The position numbers were made by a program, and so were the translations under genes. From the NCBI GenBank assembly GCA_021787595.1, contig JAJYLQ010000008.1, positions 84,395 through 148,394 on the forward strand: DNA of 64,000 bases, read 5' to 3'. Under the pieces are notes generated by a model. It worked only from the letters and a program-made list of their open reading frames with translations, was not told where the DNA came from and ran no database searches. The DNA comes from Chloroflexota bacterium. Lineage in GTDB: Bacteria; Chloroflexota; Anaerolineae; Anaerolineales; Villigracilaceae. This document shows positions 51,094 to 59,319 of this stretch, one piece after another (position 1 is the stretch's first letter; every line of letters starts with the position of its first letter).

Positions 51094-52620
51094 TTAACGA
51101 ACTTGAAAATGCGGCGAGCCGAGGATCAACCCGGCGATGCTGGCGAGCTTGCTTCCAAGATCGCCGCTCGAGGCAAAGTCGAGCAAAATGCTGCGCGCAT
51201 CATCCGGAAATTTTGATCCGAGGAATCGCTGACTCAAAACATCTACGACATCCTGCGCGGATTGCGCGTCGGCGGTCAGCGATTTCACATCCACGCGGAC
51301 GCCGTTGATCTTGTTGGATGTCAGCAGGTTGCCGAAGTTCCAGCGTTCGAGCAGGCCGCTGGTCGTTGCCCAAAATCCAGCCGTGTCTGGAAAGCCATTT
51401 GGGAATTGCCAATCGAATGGAATCTGTCCAAGAAGCTTCACATGATTGACAAGTTGTTGTGATTGGCCGGCCAGCGTCGCGCCCGTGAGACGCAATGTGG
51501 ACGCAAGAAACTCAAGCGGCCGCTTGAATTTTTGCCCGGCAGAATTCTTGAATTGATCAGACTGGAAAATGGCTTTGAGCACCGCGCGCGTATCGCCGTC
51601 AGACTGGGTGAAGACATTTGCCAGCGCGCTGACCAGCGCCGGGTCCGGGTTGTCGGAGACGAAGCGGCGGGCGAGTTTGGTGCTGATGAATTGCGCGGCC
51701 ATGGGATGGTGCGCCAGCATGTCCAATACTTTTACGCCATCATCTTCGCGGCCGCCCGCGGGAATATCCAAATCGAGAATGTGTTTTTCGCCTGTATCAT
51801 GGATCCGCTCCGCAAATTGGTATGTTCCGAATTCGCCGAAGATGCTTTTGGGACCGTAAATCGTCCAGCCGGTGAAAGCGCGCGCCACTTCGGTGACATC
51901 CTTTTGTGTGTAACCGCCGTTGACGCTGATCGTGTGAAGCTCCATCAACTCGCGTCCGTAATTTTCGTTGGGCGCGGATTTCTGGCTTTCGGCGTTATCG
52001 AGGAAGATCAACATCGCCGGGCTGTGCGCGGACGCGTTCAGAATGTCTCCAAATTTCGCGAAGGCGTTCGGGCGAATCACTTTTAGATCGTCATCGGTTT
52101 TTAACACGCGGCACAGAGTTTTGCCGATGTAAATATTGAAATGATTCGACCAGAAATCAACCATGACTTCGTTGAGCTGGCGGTTGCTGTGCCATTGGCG
52201 CAGAATCGTCGCGGCGATAAGTTCTTGAATGGGCTGGCTGAATTGCGGAAGCTGCAGGCGCTGCGCCGGCGTCATCGTCAGAGTCGGGAAGCGAGTCATA
52301 AGCTGATCGGTCGCATCATCATTGATGCTTTGCGGATCAAGCTGTTCGTCAATGAACGCATCGAGTCCGATCTGGTTGACGCGGGCGTACATCTCCGGCG
52401 TTGGGCCGAAGCTGATTCGGTTGAGAGTCAAAACCGTTAAGGGATCATCGGCTGTCACCGAATTCGCGATTGTCAGCGGAACCGTTCCAACGCTGCTTGT
52501 GCCGGAGGAGTGACCGGTAATTTTTGCGGCGGTTGGCAGTTGCGGCGTGCAGGCGGAAAGCGCGGCAAAGGCCGCGAACACGCCGGATGTTTTTATAAAG
52601 TCACGACGCGAGATTGTCAT
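51094..52620 (-). CDS. DUF1800 domain-containing Tat-secreted protein
   Basis: 508 residues. TISRRDFIKTSGVFAAFAAL is a Tat signal, and the following LSACTPQLPTAA could also be lipidated (lipobox LSAC). Family landmarks are LNRISFGPTPEMYARV, NHFNIYIG, NYGRELMELHTI and VARAFTGWTIY. Biochemical role unknown. It is upstream of the DUF1501 gene, with a repeat in the gap between them. Confidence 0.9.
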   Translation of the reverse strand: MTISRRDFIKTSGVFAAFAALSACTPQLPTAAKITGHSSGTSSVGTVPLTIANSVTADDPLTVLTLNRISFGPTPEMYARVNQIGLDAFIDEQLDPQSINDDATDQLMTRFPTLTMTPAQRLQLPQFSQPIQELIAATILRQWHSNRQLNEVMVDFWSNHFNIYIGKTLCRVLKTDDDLKVIRPNAFAKFGDILNASAHSPAMLIFLDNAESQKSAPNENYGRELMELHTISVNGGYTQKDVTEVARAFTGWTIYGPKSIFGEFGTYQFAERIHDTGEKHILDLDIPAGGREDDGVKVLDMLAHHPMAAQFISTKLARRFVSDNPDPALVSALANVFTQSDGDTRAVLKAIFQSDQFKNSAGQKFKRPLEFLASTLRLTGATLAGQSQQLVNHVKLLGQIPFDWQFPNGFPDTAGFWATTSGLLERWNFGNLLTSNKINGVRVDVKSLTADAQSAQDVVDVLSQRFLGSKFPDDARSILLDFASSGDLGSKLASIAGLILGSPHFQVR

Positions 52621-52695
52621 ATCAGCACCTCGGCGTCATTGTAGGATTGGAATTTGACCCGTTGATTACCCCGTTGTAAATTCTTTGTAAATTTG

Positions 52696-52756
52696 GTAGG
52701 GGCACAGCGGTCCTTCGACACGGCTTTGCCAGTCAGGGCAAGCGCTGTGCCCCTAC
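52696..52756. repeat. GGGGCAC palindromic repeat
   Basis: Arms GTAGGGGCACAGC and GCTGTGCCCCTAC enclose CCTTCGACACGG and CCAGTCAGGGCAAG. It lies between the DUF1800 gene and the end of the phosphoribosyltransferase gene. Confidence 0.75.
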
Positions 52757-52763
52757 TTACACA

Positions 52764-54107
52764 TTACCAGACGCGTTCGAGGTCGGGATTGTCACATGGC
52801 TTGCGGCCAACCTTTGCCATATCCACCCATTGGCCGTGAACTTTCACGCGCACCACGTCCGCGGTGAAATCGGTGACGGTCAAACCATTGTTGTTGAACA
52901 GATACGAACCGACTGCATAAATATCAACCGGAACATCCAATCGTTCGAACTTGCGAATCCGATCCGGATTGAATCCGCCTGAGACGACGATCTTCACATT
53001 GCGACAAAATTCCTTTGCCGCTTCTTCCCACGACGTTGGCAGGTCCCAGCGCTCCCAGGCCGAATCCAATCCCTCACGGACGTTGAACACCAGTCGCGGT
53101 GTGACGCCCAAGTCGAGGCCCGGATCGCCCAGCGGCGGGACGGAAACATCGCGGATGTTTCCCGCTGTGTCGAGGCGCACGCCGTAAAGTTTATATTTTT
53201 CCGCCTCGGTATTTTGGCCCGCGTCTTTCAGTTCACGGTATTTCGCAAACATAGTATCCAGCACGCGCAGAGAATCACGGACCGAATCGTTGTTGAAATC
53301 CACCAGCGCGATGCGCGGAATGGACGCTGGCAGGACGCGCGCAAATTGCATCATGGCTTCCGCAGTGTCGCCGAGGAACGAAGCGATGGCGGCATGAGCC
53401 ACCGTTCCGCCGCCCGCGCCGCCCCACCAATCGCCTTGGGCATCGGTCGAAATGAACGGGCCAAGGTCCTTTTCATGATCGAGATTGAAACGCTGGACCG
53501 CAATGTTGTAGGCGTATCCATCCGCGGCCTGCACTTCGTGCAGATCAAAGCGGGCGGGGAAGAACAGAACCGGTTTGCCGCGCGCTGCCACGAACGTCTC
53601 GTACACGTTGGTTGCCACGCGGCTCGAACGCGTCAAAATGCCGAGCGTCGGCGTTTCGAGCAAAGCGAAATTTCGATAGCATCCGCGCACTTTGATCACA
53701 GGCAGAACATTGGCCGGGTCGCCATCGTATGTCACCGTTGATCCATCCTGAATTGCCCAAACTTCGAGCTTGTCCGAAGTGTCGGTGAATTGATCGCCGT
53801 CGAAATAGCCGGTGCAGTGCCTGAGCATTTCAAGCGATTTATCCACGCCGACCACGATGGTATCCCCGATCCGGCGCGTGAACCACTGCATCTCGACTTC
53901 GATGTCGCCGACCGAAATATCCTCCTGAGAAATACCGGCAGGCAGGTTGTGATGGTGGCCCGCGTACGTGTAATCTTCAGCAGAAAGCGCGGCGAGCATG
54001 CGTCCGATGTTCTCGAAGTATTTATCCGAATACCAGCCGCGCCTCATGCGCTCGATATCCAATTTGAATGTTTCGTTGGTGAGACGTTTGCCGTCGAAAA
54101 TGGACAT
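52764..54107 (-). CDS. Nicotinate phosphoribosyltransferase family protein
   Basis: 447 residues from ATG 54107 (AAAGGAAATC upstream); the frame from 54146 adds 13 residues without a ribosome binding site. Landmarks: YAGHHHNLPAG, GGAGGGTVAHAAIAS, ARFDLHEVQAADGYAYN, ALVDFNNDSVRDSL, VVSGGFNPDRIRKFE and DIYAVGSYLFNN. The family joins nicotinate to PRPP for NAD salvage. The adjoining upstream hydrolase could supply nicotinate. Confidence 0.83.
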   Translation of the reverse strand: MSIFDGKRLTNETFKLDIERMRRGWYSDKYFENIGRMLAALSAEDYTYAGHHHNLPAGISQEDISVGDIEVEMQWFTRRIGDTIVVGVDKSLEMLRHCTGYFDGDQFTDTSDKLEVWAIQDGSTVTYDGDPANVLPVIKVRGCYRNFALLETPTLGILTRSSRVATNVYETFVAARGKPVLFFPARFDLHEVQAADGYAYNIAVQRFNLDHEKDLGPFISTDAQGDWWGGAGGGTVAHAAIASFLGDTAEAMMQFARVLPASIPRIALVDFNNDSVRDSLRVLDTMFAKYRELKDAGQNTEAEKYKLYGVRLDTAGNIRDVSVPPLGDPGLDLGVTPRLVFNVREGLDSAWERWDLPTSWEEAAKEFCRNVKIVVSGGFNPDRIRKFERLDVPVDIYAVGSYLFNNNGLTVTDFTADVVRVKVHGQWVDMAKVGRKPCDNPDLERVW

Positions 54108-54158
54108 GATTTCCTTTGCCGATGAACGATATTCGATGCTCGACATTCGAATATCGAA

Positions 54159-55166
54159 TTATCGAATCTCGAACTCCGTTGATTTTACGCGATGCATGCC
54201 CGCTTTTGCAAATTTATCGAAGGCTTCGTTCCCGGCATTGGTATAGTCCGCGCCGGGGACGACAACGGGCGAGGTGCAATCTTCGAGCAGGTAAACTTTA
54301 TTTGCAAGCGATTTGTCCTCCGCTTGAATATCTTCGAGCAGATCGGAAATCGTCCACGCCACGCAATGCGATTTGGCCTGACCCGCGATGATGACGGCAT
54401 CCACCTGCTTGAGCGTTTCGATGAATTTGGAATTGCGTTCGCCAAGCACCTCACCCTTTGGCCCACGCGTCACTTCCGGACCGATAACGGAGTAATGTTC
54501 CGTGAACGGTCGGTCGCCTTTGACTTCGAACTCCGGCTGAGTCAGCCGCGCCATCGCGTGGAAGAAGATGGCTTCTTCAACCGACGAAACCAGCGCGTGG
54601 CCGATTCCGCCAAGCATGGCGTGATACGGCCAAATCGTCAGCGCGTACTTGCCTTTTTTCTCCAGCTCGTCTGCATAATGGATCATCATCTGCTGGCCGT
54701 AGTCGGGCGTGATACCAAAGCGCGGCGCGAGGGCGGGATTGAACTTCCATTGGCCGGATTTCAATTCACCGGCCTGGATATTTGTGTATGGCGCGGGATG
54801 GCTGCCGTCTTTATCAACCAAGAAAATGGCGTGGAAAACCTGCTGCGATAAATGGGTGTCCATCGTGGCGGAGATATGCGTGATGACGCCGAGATTGCGG
54901 TAGATGAATTGACACAAGCGCGCATTGTCTTCGACCGCGCCGCGTCCGCTGCGGCCCGCCACGAACAGTTCGAACTCTGGGATGCAGAATGTGTTCTGCA
55001 CGTCCACGAGCAGGAGCCAGATGCGGCGCTTCGAGGCCGCGGCCGCTTCAAGTCCGTGTTGACGCGCCCAGTCGCCCGCCTGCTTTGCGCGTTCTTCATA
55101 CGGTACGCGCCAAACCTCGCCGACTTTTTGCGCGTCGAAAAAAGAGGGGATGGGAAGATTTGTCAT
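54159..55166 (-). CDS. Isochorismatase-family cysteine hydrolase, nicotinamidase-like
   Basis: 335 residues, clearly longer than usual nicotinamidases (about 200). Catalytic triad candidates: Asp in LLLVDVQNTFC and Cys in AGQAKSHCVAWT, with a Lys between. ATG 55166 is chosen because the -10 box TACAAT (55179-55174 on the minus strand) ends seven bases before it, which implies a leaderless mRNA; the longer frame from 55259 has no support. It precedes the nicotinate phosphoribosyltransferase gene by 51 bases, so a nicotinamide to nicotinate step in NAD salvage is likely but not proven. Confidence 0.75.
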   Translation of the reverse strand: MTNLPIPSFFDAQKVGEVWRVPYEERAKQAGDWARQHGLEAAAASKRRIWLLLVDVQNTFCIPEFELFVAGRSGRGAVEDNARLCQFIYRNLGVITHISATMDTHLSQQVFHAIFLVDKDGSHPAPYTNIQAGELKSGQWKFNPALAPRFGITPDYGQQMMIHYADELEKKGKYALTIWPYHAMLGGIGHALVSSVEEAIFFHAMARLTQPEFEVKGDRPFTEHYSVIGPEVTRGPKGEVLGERNSKFIETLKQVDAVIIAGQAKSHCVAWTISDLLEDIQAEDKSLANKVYLLEDCTSPVVVPGADYTNAGNEAFDKFAKAGMHRVKSTEFEIR

Positions 55167-55173
55167 GTCGGTG

Positions 55174-55201
55174 ATTGTAATCGCTTGGTTTGGTTTTGCA
55201 A
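55174..55201 (-). promoter_or_regulatory. Leaderless promoter of the isochorismatase-like gene
   Basis: On the minus strand TTGCAA (55201-55196) and TACAAT (55179-55174) are separated by 16 bases; the ATG follows seven bases later, with no Shine-Dalgarno sequence. Confidence 0.55.
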
Positions 55202-55205
55202 GGCA

Positions 55206-55238
55206 AAAAAGCCGGGATCCATATCCCGGCTTTTTTTC
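55206..55238. terminator. Bidirectional terminator
   Basis: GCCGGGAT (55211-55218) pairs with ATCCCGGC (55223-55230), with AAAAAA before and TTTTTTT after. On the minus strand it lies just downstream of the DUF5666-like gene. Confidence 0.88.
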
Positions 55239-55268
55239 AATCCAATCGAACGCGGACATTGATTTGTC

Positions 55269-55979
55269 TTATGGCGTGGGTGTTGCTGTGGGCGTCCGGC
55301 TGCCTTGTCCAGCGTTGGTTGGATGAACTACGATTCCGATGGCTGTCCAACCCATCGCTGATGGAACGCGCGGCGCAATGATCGTGACGAACGAACCGAC
55401 AGCCAGTTGATTTGCTGAATTGGCTGGTAGAATTTTTGTGTTGCCGGTCAAAGCCAATGTGCTGGTGCTGCCATCCATTGCCCTGATCGTGATGCTCGAT
55501 CCGGCAGTATAGGCTGTGACCCAGCCCACGCGATGCACACGAAGCGGCTGGCCGGGGATTGCCATAACGGCCCGCGCAACGAGATTGTTATTCTGATCCG
55601 TGAAGGCCATGACCACAGCCCTCATGCCAACTTGCAGTGCTGCGCCAGAGCCGTTCGGTCCAGGGATGTTTATGCGCGTTTGGTTATTCAGGCTGAAAGT
55701 TTTCGATGAGCCATCCGTGAGCGTGAGCGTCAAGCTGGATGAGTCAACCGCGCTGATGGTTCCGTGAAAGACCTGCGGCCTTCCGTTCGTATTGGCGTGT
55801 TCAGTTGCCTGCGCGCCGGGAGTTACTGGCGGAACGCCCGGAGTGTGTTGAGGGCCGGGTGTTCCGGTTGGATGTCCTTTTGCGCTAACAACATTCAAGG
55901 GGCTGGCCAGAACCTGTGTCGTGATAAGTGACAGGCTGGCGACAAGTGTCAAAGCTGCGAACAAGAAGATTCTTTTCAT
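55269..55979 (-). CDS. Secreted DUF5666-like protein
   Basis: 236 residues. A signal peptide (IFLFAALTLVASLSLITTQVLA) is followed by a Thr/Pro/Gly linker with TPGPQHTPGVPPVTPGAQ. Two repeated beta modules resemble DUF5666 (VFHGTISAVDSSSLTLTLTD; WVTAYTAGSSITIRAMDGST), ending in a T/P tail. Function unknown; the repeated short beta hairpins could bind metal or sugar. It shares its strand and a 13-base gap with the next lipoprotein gene. Confidence 0.75.
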   Translation of the reverse strand: MKRIFLFAALTLVASLSLITTQVLASPLNVVSAKGHPTGTPGPQHTPGVPPVTPGAQATEHANTNGRPQVFHGTISAVDSSSLTLTLTDGSSKTFSLNNQTRINIPGPNGSGAALQVGMRAVVMAFTDQNNNLVARAVMAIPGQPLRVHRVGWVTAYTAGSSITIRAMDGSTSTLALTGNTKILPANSANQLAVGSFVTIIAPRVPSAMGWTAIGIVVHPTNAGQGSRTPTATPTP

Positions 55980-55992
55980 GCTTGGGTTCCTT

Positions 55993-56496
55993 TCAGGGTT
56001 GATACGTTACTGTTAACTCAACGCTTGTTTCAGCCCCCGCGTTGTTGCTGGCAATAACTTCGATCAGATTCGGTCCTTGATCCAGCGAAATAGTTGTTTG
56101 GAATCGGCCATCCGACCCGACAAGAAGGATGTTGTCATTGACGGTCACAACTTCGCCGGGTGCAGCCAAACCATTGACCTGGATTTGCGGCGCGCTGACG
56201 ATTGCTCCGTCTTGCGGCGAGACGACGCGAAGCGCGAGCGGACCGCTGGCCGGCGGAGCAGATTGATTCTTATCGGCAGCCGCGGGTCTTGCCGTTGCCG
56301 CGTTCTGCGGGTTTGGTTGGGATGGCTGAGTTATGCTGACCGGGGTTGAACCGGCCGCTGTTGTTGGCCCGCTGACGGACGATACAGCCGCTGGCGGAAT
56401 CGGGGTCGTTGTGCTGATCGGTGAGCAGGCCCACGCGAAGAGCAGCGTCGCAATCGACGCGAGGCTGAACCACATTATTTTTATCGGTTTGTTCAT
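55993..56496 (-). CDS. Lipoprotein with C-terminal Ig-like module
   Basis: 167 residues from ATG 56496; the longer frame from 56571 is possible but begins with a basic stretch of no clear use. The signal ends in ATLLFAWACSP, a loose lipobox. A Thr/Ser/Pro/Ala linker spans about 27-85. The last 80 residues (LRVVSPQDGAIVSAPQIQVN, GEVVTVNDNILLVGSDGRF, EVIASNNAGAETSVELTVTY) form a bacterial Ig-like (Big_9/glucodextranase-like) module. It is probably attached to the surface. Confidence 0.72.
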   Translation of the reverse strand: MNKPIKIMWFSLASIATLLFAWACSPISTTTPIPPAAVSSVSGPTTAAGSTPVSITQPSQPNPQNAATARPAAADKNQSAPPASGPLALRVVSPQDGAIVSAPQIQVNGLAAPGEVVTVNDNILLVGSDGRFQTTISLDQGPNLIEVIASNNAGAETSVELTVTYQP

Positions 56497-56626
56497 GTGT
56501 TTTTTGCGGTGCGGAAACATTGGATGGGATGTCACGCAACTCCTTATTGCATGACGAATTCGTTCCCGCACTGTTACGATTTCTCATCAAATTATCACTT
56601 TCGTGGACGTGCAAATGTATAAAAAA

Positions 56627-56656
56627 TTACGGTTCCTTTGAGTGAAGGAACCGTAA
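56627..56656. terminator. Hairpin between ZIP transporter and lipoprotein genes
   Basis: TTACGGTTCCTT (56627-56638) pairs perfectly with AAGGAACCGTAA (56645-56656). Downstream of the ZIP gene on the minus strand; A/T-rich flanks. Confidence 0.8.
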
Positions 56657-56685
56657 ATTAAAAGTTCTATTGCAGAACTTTTGAA

Positions 56686-57465
56686 TCAGACGCCCGCGAG
56701 GGTGAGAATCAAATCTGTCAGGTAACCAAACAAAAAGCCGATGAACAATCCCCAGCCCGCGTAGAATTTCATGCCGGGTCGGCGATTCAAGTTGAGCAGT
56801 TCGCCGATGATGTAAATCAATGCGCCTGCCGCCAGCGACAGGAAGAGGACGGACATCGCATCGGAAATAAGATAATACCCAACCATCGTGCCGAGGAAGG
56901 TTGGGCCGCCGCCGATCAATCCCGCGAGACCGATGAATCCCCACGAGGGTCGATTCTCTCCGATAAGCGGACCGACGATGCCGAAGCCTTCGGTCGCGTT
57001 GTGCAGTCCAAAGCCGATAATCAAGAGCGCGGCGAAGGCAATTTCCCCGCGCCCCGCGGATTGGCCGATGGCCAGTCCTTCGGAAAAATTATGCAGCCCG
57101 ATCCCGGTCGCGATCATCAACGCCAAACGCGTCGGCGACAATATCCGATTGGATTGACTGTTCAATCGCATAAAGCGCTGTTCGAATGCGATCAAGCCGA
57201 GCAGGCCGACTCCAAATCCAACGATGAAGACGCCCAGCAAAACATAGAACTCGGTAAAGTTTTTAGTTCCTGTGATGGCTGCTTCAATGGGCTCGGATAG
57301 TTTGGACAAAATGTCGAACAGGAGGAAAAGCAGGATGCCCGCCGAAGTCATCGAAAGGAAGGTGCGGGTTGCCTCCGAAATTTTTTTGATTCTCCCCAAG
57401 GGCAATCCGAGATAAATGGTAAAACCTGCGACAGCGCCCAGTAAGACGGTTTGAATAAAGCTCAT
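56686..57465 (-). CDS. ZIP-family metal transporter
   Basis: 259 residues with about eight membrane helices. Helix four has HNFSEGLAIG and helix five HNATEGFG, the two conserved metal-binding patterns of the ZIP family, which import zinc, iron or manganese. A His-rich loop is missing. The 5' leader carries a terminator-like hairpin (57490-57513), which could be a control point. Confidence 0.88.
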   Translation of the reverse strand: MSFIQTVLLGAVAGFTIYLGLPLGRIKKISEATRTFLSMTSAGILLFLLFDILSKLSEPIEAAITGTKNFTEFYVLLGVFIVGFGVGLLGLIAFEQRFMRLNSQSNRILSPTRLALMIATGIGLHNFSEGLAIGQSAGRGEIAFAALLIIGFGLHNATEGFGIVGPLIGENRPSWGFIGLAGLIGGGPTFLGTMVGYYLISDAMSVLFLSLAAGALIYIIGELLNLNRRPGMKFYAGWGLFIGFLFGYLTDLILTLAGV

Positions 57466-57489
57466 GAAAAGTCTCCATTCCTTGTGTTA

Positions 57490-57513
57490 TAAAAAGATCA
57501 GCCATAAGGCTGA
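57490..57513 (-). promoter_or_regulatory. Terminator-like hairpin in the ZIP gene leader
   Basis: Minus strand: AGGTCAGCC-TTAT-GGCTGATC then TTTTT, ending about 25 bases before the ZIP start codon. It would stop transcription before the gene unless overridden, like an attenuator. Confidence 0.4.
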
Positions 57514-57570
57514 CCTTGGAAAAGTCTAACATGGGGTTGCGGAATTGGGAATGAAAAAATAGGCGGCAGT

Positions 57571-57702
57571 CATGGTTTTCTCAAGAACCAATTTTCAGGC
57601 TTCAGAAGTCGACAGATGCTCTGGATCTTGCGGTTTCACGAATAATTTGTGCCTCGGCAACACAGAGATGGAAATCTGTCAAGCTTTCTTGAGAAAACCA
57701 TA
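57571..57702. mobile_element. MITE-like element with inverted ends and target duplication
   Basis: About 132 bases. ATGGTTTTCTCAAGAA (57572-57587) and TTCTTGAGAAAACCAT (57686-57701) are perfect 16-bp terminal inverted repeats. A direct repeat AGGCGGCAGT flanks it (57561-57570 and 57703-57712), as a 10-base target duplication. It has no ORF, so it would need a transposase from elsewhere. Confidence 0.75.
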
Positions 57703-57801
57703 AGGCGGCAGTTTTGACCCCAGACCCTGAACCCTCAGAGAGCAAAGGGCTTGGGGCGCAGGGCGTTAAACGCAGATGAACGCCGATAGAGAAAAATTTT
57801 T

Positions 57802-59319
57802 TTAGCGCGCTTTTTTGTGTCCCATGGATTTCTCGTCCTTCGTCGTTCTTCGGTACGGCGGCATGTCAATTACACAGATTTTGCATCTGGATGTGTCAAG
57901 GAGTTTATTCCACAGGCCCGGATAACTCGCCGCAAAAGAGTCAGGCAGGAGAGCAGATGTTATTACTGTGGGCAGATGTGTATAGTAGCGATAGTTCAAT
58001 ATGCTATGCAATTTGTCTTCTGCCCAAACAGACGCTTTCTGGCTTTCCTTGATATCATCGAGGAGTAGCAGCGGTACATTGCGTATTTCATTGATTCTTC
58101 GATTGAATGAAACATCGGATTCTTTTTCGAAAGTTTGTTTTAAGTAATCCAACAGCGTGGACATGTCGACAAGAATGGCCTGCCCTTTGAAAGAAACATA
58201 ATCATGTCCTATGGCGGCGGCCAAATGAGTTTTGCCGCAGTAGGACTCTCCCAACAGGACCAACCAGCCATTTGCATCCTTTGCAAAATTGATTGCAGCC
58301 TTGAAGGCGGCATGTAATGTTTTAAGATCGCTTTGTGTTACTGTTCGTCTAGTGACTACTCTTTCTTTATACTTATTCCTGTACCCGGTATCTTTTTCAA
58401 CAGTGACTGTTGTTACAATTTCCTTGTTCAAATCATCTTCGCGACCATTAAATGTCTCAAAGGTCATTGCAACAATATCCGGCCATGATAGCATTGATAC
58501 GCCGGGATTACTTGTCTTCTCTGGACGGCGATAATCAGGCGCCGTAATCCGAATGTGCGTTAAAAATTCATCATCCTGCAGACGCGAACGGATGCGGCTC
58601 TCAATTTCGTCAAGCATAAGATTTGTTGTGATAACTGTCGGTAATTTATTGGTATAGCGGTAATTGATGATCTGAAACAGTTTTTCTTGTGCCCAACCTG
58701 TAGCGTTTTGCGTGCCAAAGTCATCAAGTACGAGCAGGCTGGCATTGCGGACCTCCTCGAAGCGCACCTCGAAACTTGTCTCTGGGTCACTGAATGCGAA
58801 GCGTAAAGTATCCAACAAATCCGGTACAGTGATGAAAAGCGTTGGCCTGCCAACGCTGACTGCAAAATTGGCAATGGCTGCGGCGAGATGAGTCTTGCCG
58901 CAGCCATATCCACCTTCCAGTAGCAGCCAGCCTTGAGGGGATCGTGCGAACTCTTGACATACGTCAAATGCGTGCTGCAGGCTCTCTATTTCCTTAGGTG
59001 TCATGAACATGGCTTTTTTATTTCCGACCACGCTGAAGTTTTCAAAGCTCAAATGACTTAACTGGTTGAGACGGCTCAATTCGAAAAGGCGCTGACGCGC
59101 ACTCTCAGCGATTTCACCACTCCTGCATACGCACGGCTCCAAGCGGCCAAAGCGCGGGTCGCTCATCGGAACTTCGTAGCGTATGTAACCTGCGCCGTGG
59201 CAATGCGGGCAGTTTGGGTCGCCGAGCGTCGTTCTAATCTCGTTTGAAGTAGTCGGCGAACTCGCCTTCACTGTATCGCTTGAAATCTTTGCCAGCGTCT
59301 TGCTGATTTTTTCTTTCAT
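57802..59319 (-). CDS. DnaC-like helicase loader with two fused ATPase modules
   Basis: 505 residues. About 37-66 is a zinc-finger-like CPHC then CVC. The first ATPase module (about 110-265) has GGYGCGKTHLAAA, LLVLDDFG and ESRIRSRLQD, the last giving the usual arginine finger. The second module (about 335-490) has LGESYCGKTHLAAAIG and LLLLDDIKES, but the arginine finger region reads AASYPGLWNKL, without the Arg. Normal DnaC is about 250-300 residues. The start overlaps the upstream DnaD-like gene by 86 bases; later starts remain possible. It is AT-richer than dnaB. Confidence 0.75.
   Translation of the reverse strand: MKEKISKTLAKISSDTVKASSPTTSNEIRTTLGDPNCPHCHGAGYIRYEVPMSDPRFGRLEPCVCRSGEIAESARQRLFELSRLNQLSHLSFENFSVVGNKKAMFMTPKEIESLQHAFDVCQEFARSPQGWLLLEGGYGCGKTHLAAAIANFAVSVGRPTLFITVPDLLDTLRFAFSDPETSFEVRFEEVRNASLLVLDDFGTQNATGWAQEKLFQIINYRYTNKLPTVITTNLMLDEIESRIRSRLQDDEFLTHIRITAPDYRRPEKTSNPGVSMLSWPDIVAMTFETFNGREDDLNKEIVTTVTVEKDTGYRNKYKERVVTRRTVTQSDLKTLHAAFKAAINFAKDANGWLVLLGESYCGKTHLAAAIGHDYVSFKGQAILVDMSTLLDYLKQTFEKESDVSFNRRINEIRNVPLLLLDDIKESQKASVWAEDKLHSILNYRYYTHLPTVITSALLPDSFAASYPGLWNKLLDTSRCKICVIDMPPYRRTTKDEKSMGHKKAR

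Larger units (their letters stand above)
57466..57801. other. Intergenic stretch holding a MITE-like element
   Basis: 336 bases between the ZIP gene and the DnaC-like gene. It contains the leader hairpin, the MITE-like element at 57571-57702 with its target duplication, and a string of GGCGCAGGGCGTTAAACGCAG near 57756-57776 that recalls a short repeat near 21795. No gene is seen. Confidence 0.6.
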
